From: Baylisascaris procyonis | Taxonomy: Eukaryota; Nematoda; Chromadorea; Rhabditida; Ascarididae | Length of the DNA: 64,000 nt | Assembly: GCA_037389465.1 (NCBI GenBank) | Contig: JAZARR010000123.1 | Span: 1,310,501 to 1,374,500 of the forward strand | Direction: 5' to 3' | Shown: positions 47,181 through 58,922 of the stretch, piece by piece | How positions within the stretch are numbered: position 1 is the first letter of the stretch | How the letters are laid out: each line of letters begins with the position of its first letter | Made by a program: the position numbers and the translations under genes | The notes under the pieces: model-generated | Told to the model about the DNA's origin: nothing | Databases searched by the model: none | Seen by the model: the letters and a program-made list of their open reading frames with translations, nothing else

Positions 47181-49276
47181 AAGTCTTGATCCCTTACTTC
47201 AATTCTGTGGTGTGCCACTTGTGCTCCTATGGGATTCTAAAGTCTATTTTATCATTTGATGTGGATACAAGAATGAATCAGCGATCGGGTGCTGATAGTA
47301 TCAATAAGAGAAATAACGTCGATGTTGTTATAATAGACATATTATTAGTTGCTTTATTTGGTAATTTAAATAATTTTGTGATTTAAAGGAATTTTTTCTT
47401 TGGAAATACGTGACTTTCCAGTGTTATGATCTGACGAGATGTGGTACCAATCGTGTCATTCTGACATTTGCCCAGATACTTATCGATGTGATTGGAATTG
47501 TCACTTGAAAAATCTGATGTCATCTATTTTTATATGCGGAATTTCATTGTTTATAATAATAATATTTTTGTTTTTTGATGCCAATTATGAAGAAATCAAA
47601 AGTTTACTGTGATTGGGGGTAATAAATTAAGTGATAATTGTAAGATGAAGTTGATATTGTCGAGAAAAGTAAATTATTAACCAGATCGGCGAAGTTGCTT
47701 TACGTATCCCTCGATGATGCGCTTTCTTCCCTTATGTCTTTCGTTGAGTATCCTTCATTGTCTAATCGACGCAATTCCAATAGTCTTTTTACTCGTAGAA
47801 ATGTGCATCGTCTTTCTACTCGATTTATTTCTTTCAGGTCGCGATGTACATTATAAATGTTTCATCTAGGGGAAGGGGGGGGAAGGGAATAACAGGAGGG
47901 GGGGGTATGTTTTCGTTTCTTCTCCTCTCCAAGGGATATCCTGCTTGTCCTGTATTTCTTAAATTTCTCTTAGCCGATATTATATAGCGGCGGAGAACGA
48001 CGTTTGCCAGCCAGATGTAATTTGTTGGTGTTGAACCTTTCATCGTGACCCATCCCAATGTTTGATGTTTGAAGTGTAAACTTTGTTGATTAGAGTGTGT
48101 ATATCATTTCATCGGTTGCCTTCATTCTCTCACTGGTGTACCCTTATAAAGTGTACTGTGTGTTCGTTGTTGTTGTCATGTTCGATGGTACGGTAAATAT
48201 TTATTTATATGATGTTTTTATACAGAAGAACATTTTACTTGAAATGTATTCACAGGTAAGTCGAGAATGTTGTAGGTAAATTTTGCATCATGATACGAAG
48301 AGATAGTATAACATATAGGAAGGTTTTTATTGCATGGATTCAGTGAGGAAAAAATGTGCACTTGCAAATTGCGCAAACACTTGTGAAAGACAAAAATTGC
48401 AAAAAAAAAAAAAATTAATTAATTAATCAATTAAATTAAATAAAAAGAAAAGCTGGCATTTTTTGCTCTTTTTAAAATTTTTATATAACTGTATTATGAA
48501 ATCGCTGCATGATTGCCTCTTATATTAATATGCTATATGTTTCACAGGAAATTAGAAATCGTTTTCCGTCATAGAGTTTTGGATTTAGTAATGACAACTT
48601 AGTGGGCTTGGGGCTGTTAACATGAGATACAAGACCAGTCATCCAGTGATGGGTCTTACGGTCATTTACAGTATCCTGTTTTACTTTAGAAGGAAAGCAT
48701 TGAGAACAAACAATATGTGGTTAATTTAATGATTGTTGGGTAATGAAGTTTGAAAAAAAAGAGAACAAAGAGATTCGAAAAGACAAGAAAGGATGCATGA
48801 AACGATACAATTATATGGATAAGTAGATTGTTAATTAATCGGGATGGGCGGAGAGAGGATTCAAGAGAAGCAGTGTTATATCTAATAAAAATTGTTTATT
48901 TTATTGCATAAAATTATAATATTTCATTCGTTTGTAATATTTGTGAACAATAAGAAAATAAAAATTATTTGAAAAAAAATGTTTTATTGAAAATGTTTTG
49001 TTCCTAAATTCGAGACAAAAATATTATTTAATTGACGAATAAAAAAAAAACTATTTTATTTGATGTTTGAAATAATTGCCTATTCAAAAGTGGAAACACT
49101 AAAATATCGTTATAGAGTTGAAAACGGCAATGAATGTTATTGATTGAGGCATTTTGCTGTTTATTATCGATGACCTGAGGTGAGTATCACATCATCATAT
49201 CACAAAAACAACGCGAAAAGAAGTGCTGCAATTCCCTAAGGCAAATTACTATCCTCAATGGTCACCATATGCCATC
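47181..49276. other. Intergenic, nothing firm
   Basis: AT-rich sequence after otubain. A possible poly(A) signal AATAAA lies near 47622. A proline-rich minus frame at 47834-48058 spans poly-G/poly-C tracts and is probably an artefact. No RNA gene or repeat family is recognised. Confidence 0.45.
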
Positions 49277-49462
49277 TTACATCATGTCCCAGCCATCGCC
49301 AATATTTTCATCGTCGTTCATCTCGATCGGTAGAAAAGCGATTGCTGTCTTCTTGCTTATATCGACGAATTTTCACGCGACGTTTTCGTACATTTGGGTA
49401 AGATTTTCGTAAATCTCAATTCCGTAAAACTCATCACAATTCAGATAAGTGACGTCGTCCAT
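49277..49462 (-). pseudogene. Small ORF of 62 codons with one in-frame TGA
   Basis: The frame starts with ATG directly after a TATCTAG acceptor-like site and reads MDDVTYLNCDEFYGIEIYEN and on to ...YENVA, then TGA as codon 30, then KFVDISKKTAIAFLPIEMND and on to GDGWDMM and a TAA. Composition on both sides of the TGA is protein-like and continuous. A minus-strand AATAAA lies at 49160-49165, 112 nt past the stop. The TGA is one transition from CGA (Arg) in a CpG context (GCG TGA), so a recent nonsense change is the simplest reading. A selenocysteine codon, a sequencing error, or an unrelated chance frame are alternatives. The family is not recognised. I see no clear SECIS element in the 117 bp after the stop. 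Confidence 0.35.
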
Positions 49463-50166
49463 CTAGATACTCATTTAACAATCTTAATTGAAATTATTGT
49501 TGGCATTCAACTTGAAGAGCTTATTTTAATGTAGTAAATATTTTAAAAACTAATAAAGAATTTTTTTTTTTTTTTTTTTGAAGCAAATACCTAAATGTGA
49601 GTATTATTATTCGTTTTTTTTTTTTCTATAGTGATTCTGTTCTTGTTGAAAATTTCTCACTGAAATCATCATATTTACTTGCCATAAATAGAGTGTCTTA
49701 CTTTCTTATCTGCTGCCAGCATAATAATCCAGTAGAAATTTCCTATATTTGAATGTGTTATTAAGTATCACTAAATTAGCAATAAACATGCATTAAATAT
49801 ATTTCGTCCAATTATTTAATATAAATTCAATAATAATTGCCATTTCCGGTCAGCCAATCTCTTTCAAAATGTCGATTTAAAGAAATATTTGTTGAAGATG
49901 AAAGTATGTAATATAAGAATAGCGCATATCTTTACAATTTTATTCCATTTTCGCAAGCTGATTTCCTATGTATATGTTTTTTTTTTTTTTTTTGAATTGT
50001 TCTCAACATAATGCCTCTGAGATTACAAACAAAAAATAAAACAACTAAACGTTGGGGTTTATTGTTCGATATCTGAATGATTTGACTTCTATCATTTCCA
50101 AATCTTGCAATTGTCCTCTGTTTATTTGATTTTTGAATTTATTCAAATATGAGTGGATTATTTCAG
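49463..50166. other. Intergenic, nothing firm
   Basis: AT-rich sequence with long T runs at 49561-49579, 49615-49625 and 49979-49994. It probably holds the promoter of the gene starting at 50187 on the plus strand and of the small minus-strand ORF. Confidence 0.4.
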
Positions 50167-50186
50167 GTGCCAACGCTTGAGGTACA

Positions 50187-53100
50187 ATGGAGATAGACTC
50201 ATTGAGTATGCAATTTCCACAAAGTGGTAAGTATTTGTTTGTTTGTTTTTTAAATGTTGAATATTCTCTTTTACCACTCTACTTTAAAAGCTTAAGAATG
50301 TTACCTTTAGATGCTATAAACCATCCACCTGGATGCAGCACACCCTTCCTGAAAGTTGATTGGTGGATTGTTTAGAACAAAATTCCATTCCCCTTCTCTG
50401 ATATTTTCGGTAATTCAACTTTATTTATTGACACCCTCAATGTTTCTTTTAGCGCCACATCATATATATTCAATGGAATCGTTTTCAGTATCGCAATTTG
50501 CAACACCACTATCGTTTGATAGTCGTGCAATGATGCCACGTAATACTGTCCTTCAACAGAGCACCAACTCCATCACTAATTCATTCTTAACGGATGATTC
50601 TCTCTATTATACACCCAATGAGGTGAGAGCAGTTTTATGTTGTAAATATTTGCAAATATATGTAAAATAGGATCTTGATTATACATTCCATATCGTGCTA
50701 TCTGAACGACTAGTAGAGGTGATGCTTTCTTAACGAAGTAAATTTCCCCACCTGCAGATAGTGGATAATTGGAAGGGACGGCTTGTAAGTGAAAAGAGGC
50801 GTAGAACTATTTGTGAACTTTGTGAGTAAAACCAATAATCGACGGCAAAACACTTTCCGAACACCTTTCTGAAGTACCCGTTAATTCTATTAGTAAAGCT
50901 CATGCCCATGTCAAATTTCGCTGAATATTTATTCGTTTACTTTCACTTATTCAAAGACAATATTGAACGGTTTCGAAGGTGGTCTTATAGTGAAGAGGGG
51001 CTGTCATAGCCTGCTTTGAAGGAGGAACGATATATAATCGAAATTTTATACCAGATATTTGACAGTAAAAAACGCGATATTTAATAGTGAAAAGATTTTT
51101 AGTGGCATGAAAGATGTGAAGGTGATATTGTGATATCATTATACGTTAAGATTGGATATCATCATATATTAATACTCAAAGGTTCAGTTATATGCATAAT
51201 GTCGAAATTCGAGTGATTGCAAGGGGTTCACTCTCATTGGATGATTTCTGTGAAAATTTCACTCATAAAGTTGAATCATCAAAACTGTGCAATTGTCGAT
51301 CCATAAAATGAATCGTTGAGGTGAATTAGTTTTCCTTAGGTGCTAATGGATACAGAAATGGAAGCGACAACTGCAAATGCAACACACAATTCTGGTATTA
51401 AACTCTTTCATTTATTATTAACTTGTCACTATCTTTCATTCAATGCAAATTAGAGCATCGCTGATTGATGATGTTTAATTAAAGTTTTAAAGTGCAGATG
51501 AAGCATTTTCCATTCATTTATCTGCTTTAAATCGATCCTGATAGGTCTGTCAGCGTTTATATTACTGTAAAGGTAATATTATTGCGTGTATTACTGTAAT
51601 GGATTTCAAATGGTAAAACATTTTCAGTAAGAATGTGTTTCGTCCTTTTTTTGCTAGAAAATAATAAATTTGAATTTATTCACTCAAATGATATCAACGA
51701 ATGTTTAGTGGAAACTTATTTCCTATTTGTTTTATTTTATGCTGCCACTTTTTGATTTATTCGCTTATCAGAGTGAATCGAATCGTAGGATATCTCCTCA
51801 TATCCTAGGATATATGCTAGGATACATAGCTAGGATATGTATTCATAGATGATACACTCGGGCGATAATGATTTCTCAAAAATATACACAACAATTATGC
51901 GAAAAGAATAAATTCTATGCAAAAAAAAAAAGAATTCTCCTTAAATTTATATTCATTTAGTTTGAATTTTTATAGACGTTTCGTCATTGGCGTCGAATTT
52001 ACGTACCGAATCGTTTGCATTCGGTGATGCGAGTACATTCTCAACGATAAACGAAAGTGTTTCTCCATCACAAAAATCCAATTGGAGTATGTTATCTGAT
52101 ACAACTATGGCACCGATATATCATAATCTTGAACCTCTTCAAAGATCATCGAACAATCAAAATAATATTGGTAGTGATACGAGTGGAAATGTGAGTTGTC
52201 TTTTGTTTGTTTTTTTTTTAATTTTTTTTTCAATTGAAGTGATATTTAAACTTATAAATTTATGGCTGATAATTGTACAATGAAAACAATGAAATAAGAT
52301 AAATTTACAAATGAATTAATGATTGTCCATATGTTTGTATCTATTTTACTAATTTTGCCTATTGAAGATGTCATAAAATTCTTCTTGTGTGTGTGAAATA
52401 TTCAACCAAACGAATGAATTCTTAATAAAAATTTTAGCTAATAGCTAAAAGGTTGAGTTGTTCTTTGGCCGCTTTTGCGAGCTATATTTGATCTTTTACT
52501 GCCCAGTTTGAAATTGATTTATCACCTCATATGGCGATTTGTTATGCAATAATCGTTTCAAAAACAATGATTTGATCGCTATGATTCATCTGTTTTTAAA
52601 CGTTGCAGATTATGTTTATACGAGCGATGAACTAAAATAAAACTACAATTGAAAACATCTCAAAAAATGAATTTATTTTTTAGGTGTTAAGAATTGTACG
52701 AATGTGTCCACAATGTCATAAAAGTGTAGAGGATTTGCTATCGCATTATGAGCATAGCCATGGTACATGGGATGAGGAGGATAAACGTGCATATCTCACT
52801 CGTGAAAGACAACGAATCGAAAAATCGGAAATTAGGTTTGAATTCTCATTTGAAATATGCTGAAAATGGACTAACTTATAGTTGATATTATGAGCGAGAT
52901 TATTTTGCACTTTTTTGATGACCCGATAACTAAAATAAAATGGGCCTATTAATAGCAATGAAGCGGTTGTATTCCTCAATGGAAATGATATTTTCTTTGT
53001 AGATATTTGTTATGATCAGTGAATCATAGCTGGAAGATAAAAACGTCATCCGCGAGGTTCCAGTCCCCCCACCTACGATATTCTCCTCCCTTCTTAATTG

Positions 53101-55564
53101 CGGAGAGTTTGATAGAGTTCCTGAACATGAAGCTTTTAATAGCATCTACAGGCATCGCGTTTGTATAAAATGAAAGTGTACACATCCATATTTATTTATT
53201 CATTTTTATTTAAGAATCATTTTTAGTAAACGAAATTAATTCTCACAGTAAATTATAGAAAATTTCAGTGAAGGTCTGGTTAGAGGCAGATTGCAAAAAA
53301 TTGGCTGCGACGATGAAAAGGTCCTATTTGCGATTAAGCAGTTATTGTTGGAATGTGGAATTAAAACTGTAAGTTCATTTTATTTTGTTTTGAGGCAATA
53401 TAACAAGAATTTTACATGTTTCTTTTTAGAGATAATTCTTCGCCTTATACAGTTAATGATATGTTCAGCATAATGTACTCTTAAGTCGATTCGATTAGCC
53501 GCAATCGTTTTGCGCGTTTATTTTATTATCGGTAGTAAGAAAGCAATCTTTTGATCACTGAAGTCATTTTTGAATTTCAATGGGATTAGGAATGATTATC
53601 CATAAATTCTATATGCGAATAGCTTAAAATAATTGTAAAATAGGGCGAAAAACCTGTTGCCGCCACGTGGTCGTAATCGCTAACACTACCGTGCGTTCGT
53701 AACGGTCGTCGATTCGGTCCTAGTGTTATATAATTTAGAGCAGTCGCCGATCCAGCCATGTATCATACATTTGCAGCAGTCTACGTCGCATATTTAGAAT
53801 AATCTTCGATCCGGCGTTATCTGCTCATAAGAAAAAATTAATAATGTGGCAATTTCAGTTGAATCTCCAAAAGCAAGAGAAATTTTCTCCTGAACATCCA
53901 TTCATATTAGTATGGAAGAATTGGCTCATCCAGAAGAAACGTTTCAATTTGAATGATAACGAAGAATTCGATACTGTATGCAAAATGCTCTCATATATTT
54001 TCGACGAAGATATCCCAACGTGGAGATTGCTCGTCAAACGTAAGTGACTTTAAATACTAATCTAATGCTATCGGATTATGATAGCTAATTAGAGCACGAG
54101 TTTGGTATTTTTTATCTATTCATATCAGTTATTTAAGTAATGTGTTAACACTATCGATCGTTTGCTTTATTGTTAGAGGAATTGAATTTGCATTGCATGT
54201 GAGTTTTATTTGTGAATTCACTTGTGAATATTATTGAAATGCATTGTTTTACTTCATATGTCGTATTTCCTATTCCTTAATGTCAAAAAAAAATTGCAAG
54301 AATATTCAATTTAACTCCCATAATTACTAAGCGATCCTTAGCATATTTGCATATTGAATGGTATACTTGGAAGTATATTTGCATATTTCCGTGGGTTGAT
54401 TTAACAACTATGTAAACGACTAATCGAGATGAGTGCTTAATGATTGTTGGTGTAATTTTGAGCAGGTGCTAATGTTCATCGATTGCCTTCTATAGATAAA
54501 CGCCTAACGGTTCTTAATTTGCCTATTCTGCAGAAATAAAAAGCAACTAACCTGGTGGAATACTTGTTAGATGAATAGCCGGCGGGTAATCAGCCCTTTC
54601 TTTCGAGAGCAGATTTTGCCGTGAGGGCAAGATTTTTTTTAGAAGGTAATATAAGGGCATAACGAAGCATAATGAAAAAAGTAAACGAACTGTAACCTAA
54701 CTGGGGCATTATACTATCACATTTTCTTTTTTTTATCATTTTCATTTCGCCTCATAAACAACGAAGCCTTAAACAAGCGTTAGTTAAACCTCACGAAGAA
54801 GATTTTTACTATAGGAAATTGTTTTGTTATTTATAACACATACAATGCTATAACACATGCAATCGGGAAATGTTATATGAGTTTAGGCAAGAATCGTATT
54901 GCACATTTTGTACGAAGTAGACAAATAACGAATCGATCGGTGGATATGGCCACGACGGCTGTCAAATCTCTACAAACATTTCGCAGTTTTGTGATCATAT
55001 CGTTTGGATCTAAAGCAAACGGTGATGAGGATATTATCGATGAAGACCAATATAGAGATTTTTTGAATTTTCTCGACGAGGAGAGTTATAAATTCAGACG
55101 AGTCCTCAATAAACAGTTAGTTTTTAATTGTTCCAATAGGTAAGCTATGTCATAAATGATATGGGAGTAGTCAACGAGTAAGAATGATCGTAGCAGCAAC
55201 GAAATAAACAAAGAAAGAAATAAAAATAATGGAGAATGAAACTTGAAAGAGATTATATTATATAAAGGAAGAATTCTGTCTTTCGATTGCATGAATACTT
55301 ATCGCCAAAACTACGGCGATCGAATTACAAATTTATGTATAAAAAAAATTTGAATCTGTTCAGATATGTTTGTTTATTTTGCTACTATGAATAATTTTTG
55401 CTATTCTATAAATATTTCTTTTTCGAGGAGAATTTTTTTGCTTTTTTTTTTTTTCACAGATTAATCATCGAAGCTTAAAAGAGGATTTCCTTGATAGAAG
55501 TATGAGGCTTCGATTTAACTTATCGGACTTAGGGTTTCTCCATGAAGATATTCAATATCTCTAA
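50187..55564 (+). CDS. Unrecognised protein with a C2H2-like zinc finger
   Basis: Exons: 50187-50226, 50453-50622, 50758-50784, 51341-51395, 51976-52190, 52684-52835, 53269-53368, 53859-54039, 54887-55119, 55460-55564, giving 425 aa. An equally in-frame form extends exon 3 to 50821 and skips exon 4 (419 aa). The N-terminal ~165 residues are Ser/Thr/Asn-rich and probably disordered. Residues ~177-195 carry MCPQCHK...HYEHSH, Cys-x2-Cys-x9-His-x4-His, followed by a charged helix; this resembles the single finger at the front of endosomal effectors such as EEA1 and rabenosyn, but no FYVE domain follows. The rest (~220-425) is mixed helical sequence with FSPEHPFILVWKNWL and RSRQITNRSVDMATT and is not recognised. 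The ATG lies 20 nt after ATTATTTCAG, with an upstream in-frame stop in that leader. The last exon uses a weak donor (GTTTTT) before it. A better donor at 55116 (GTTAGT) would instead fuse this gene in frame to the next one. Confidence 0.65.
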
Positions 55565-55645
55565 TTGGAATGGGAAATGGGAAAGATGCAATCTTACTTA
55601 TTGAAATGCTAGGTTCTATCCTCTATATTCTTATATTAAAGGAGA

Positions 55646-58600
55646 ATGGAAAAACCAGTGGTAATGCAAGCGATGAAAAAGGCTAAATTGATTCGTGGAA
55701 CGAATCGAATGCCAACAATTCGCGCTCCAATCATTGAACAACAACATGATGAACATATAGGCGATGAACAATGTGGAAAAGTTAGTGAAGCCGATTGGAG
55801 ATCCGGTTATCATTTCACCGAAAAATGGAAAAAATTTGCACTCTCGAAATTAGATTTCGAAGTGGATCGTAAGTGGAATTGCGATGATATCCGCTGTCTC
55901 GATGATCTCATACCGGTAATTACTTATCGCTTTTCGATTTAATAGTTTCATTTCCGATCCCATTGTTTTTTATTACCGTATCGTTTACCGTATATTTTTG
56001 TTGAATTATATAATGTTTCGACTAGTCGTCGACTTTTGCCAATGTTTTTTGAGTTTATTTGCAATCGCTGCATTGTAAAGATGACTAATGAAAAGCGCAA
56101 AAAAAAACCTCAAATAATTGAATTCAGAAATAAGAGTCCCCCCTCTCCCTCTTGAAGACAATCGCTCCTCTAAGTTTCTCTTCCAAAAGTTGAAAATTCT
56201 TCAAACGAACCATTTGAAAATGTATACGTTTCGTGTACATAGTGGCTTATTTTTACTTCTTTCTTTTATATTTATTGCTGAAACTTCTTTGCGAATGGAT
56301 TTTCTTCTGCATAGTTTTCACTTAGCATGGTTTGCTGTTTCTATGATTCACTTACTTATCTTGCCGTTTTCCTACTAGCGCAATTTCATCTCAATCATAA
56401 TTTGCTCTCAACAGAGTAAGACAAATGTACAGAACACGAGAAATTAATCCTCATAAACAATGCGGAACTGATCTATTGTAGCTCCTTTATTTTGGATATT
56501 GTCAAGTGATAGCACTTTTTAAATCACACCTCAACATTTGCTCATTTTTCGTTCTAAGGGATTTTATTTGAAAGGCATTACATCTATATTGTTTACCCTT
56601 TTAGCCTATTCAGTCTACCGTGAAGTAGGTTTATCCCTTCCTCCCTCAAATCATTGACCGCTAAAGTTCTTCGTTTTTTATCACTTATCAAATTGAATTC
56701 GATTCTGAAATAATTGAAATTCCATTCTACCATAATAATCGATATTCCGTCATAAATTGTTCTACAAGTATGGCGATGTGATAATGTTGCAGGATGAAGT
56801 GCTAACTCGAGGAGATCACCAAGAATTGAAAAGAGTTCGTCAAACGGTTTATCAAGTATGTAAAGGTCTTTGGCAACGATTTCAAATCTCACAAGTTCTC
56901 TTGGATTATAAGGGCGACTTTAAAGATGCGAAAGCAGCTCGAGAGTTCTACCTCAGCGAAGTGGCCAGAAAGCGGTGGCCTGTCGCCAATTTGACTAGAT
57001 CCTTTAATGGAGTTCTCAATCAGTTCCGTGTATGTTTTGCTTGCATACTTTTTATAACTTCCTATGAATTCATGTAAAAACACCTGTAGAACGTTTTTAG
57101 CGTTTCAGGATCTCTAATTTTGCAATTTTAGTTTTACCCCTAGGTGAAAGAAGAGTGGAGGAAGGGAGGAATAAAAGCACTTATAGGAAGTAGTCAGCTC
57201 TTGAACACTTTTTTCGACTGTGAAAGAAATACCATCTCTTCTGAGTGAAGGTGACTAAGCGCCTTTAGCCTCAAACCACTGAAATGGTATCAGCTCTATC
57301 ACAATGAACTGTTGGCAATTGTTGGTGAATAGAATTGAAATGTTGTATGATTCGTTGAGTATGTTCAACCGTTGGATAAAACAAATTATTAGGGGCTGCC
57401 ATGTTTATATAATCTCATGTTTTTAATTTATGGTGCATTCATGGTTTTAAATAATTAAATAATTTTAAATAGTTTATGTTAAATATTTATCGAGGTTTTA
57501 TGCTGTAGCTAGTACATTCCACATAGCATTGGCGCAGTTGAATGGATCTTTCTTTTATGTTTCCAGAATGGCTATCGTCCAAGAAGGAAGGCATGCACCT
57601 CAACAAGTACTTCCAAACGTTCAGCAGAGAGAACCGCCGATACAACTGTTGATGACATGGACGACGAAGATACAACGATTCAGTCGCCTGAGAAACCTAG
57701 CATGTGGGATCTGAGCTCGAGTTCTGACGACGATCTCTTCAGCGAGACAGGCAATGACCGGTCACCTCCAATTCAACGGGTGCTTTTATTTTCTGAACGT
57801 TCATTTAACGTGGTCAAATCGAATTTAAAACATACTGTATTTATGCATGCAATCAATTGCGCTTGGTCTTTTCATTACTCAATCTGAATTAGATGCGATC
57901 AGATGAACTGCTGTGCTCTTGAATTGACTCTTGAGCACGAGGTTGTTGTTGTCTTGACGTCAGGTTGTTAGATTAGTTGTCTCGACCTAGCGTAATGACT
58001 TGTAGATTGTACTACAAATATTACATTCTATCAAAACTTTTACACTTTTGTGATTTTGATTCTAACATTGCACATGTGGAAGTTTTCTAGATCGATGTCA
58101 TTAAAAGTAATCTGCTGCATTGCATTCTCTTTTATGACCGTTTTGTAATATTCGTTCATACGTTATATGCTCCACAAAGCATGGATCGCTTTATGAAGGG
58201 TAGGAAACAAACCCTTTAAAAATGGAAAACAGTATTTTAGAGTGAGGAAGATGCTTAGCAGAGAATGCAGAGTGACTATGCTTATGCATCGATCTTCTTA
58301 GCTGTGTTGGATAAAATTTTTGCCATTAGAAACTCTCATTTTTATTAATATCATTTATGATACATTTCCTGGCCTATGATCCAAGAATCCACACGAATAG
58401 ATTTGGCCGATTAACGATTCGGCAGTAGTGTTAATTTAACGATGTGGACACAAAAAGGAAATATTTTTATTGCTTCCGTCGTATATTTTTCGACTTTCTT
58501 TATTCTGCACTAGGAACATTTTTCTTCCATGCCTTAAATCTATTTTTTATATCTCTCAGCAACAGTTTTATATTCTAAGTATAGGCAATAGAAGTATATT

Positions 58601-58866
58601 ATAAAATGTGAGATAATCCACATATCTATGGATTGTGTGAAATTTCCGTTTTTTCTCAACGAAATTGTTTTTTTTTCTTTACAAATTCGTTCCACAAAAG
58701 AAAACAAGGAGAGCATACTTTTTTCAGAGAACTCTAACTCACCTCTATGAATTTCCTGCGGAAAAAAGCCAAAAAAGAGAACCATGGTTTTTGTTTTTGG
58801 TTTCGTTTGTTTATAGAACTCATCCACGAGAAAGAAATACTCTATGATGCATAATTTAAATGTGTT

Positions 58867-58922
<56 letters not shown>

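Noticed and set aside
50309..50375. Additional exon in the unknown gene (CTTTAG acceptor, AINHPPGCSTPFL)
   Set aside because: No GT donor leaves it in the phase needed by exon 50453, whereas exon 1 joins 50453 directly in frame.
56593..56892. 99-aa minus-strand ORF
   Set aside because: It is the shadow of the coding exon at 56793-57029 and its intron.
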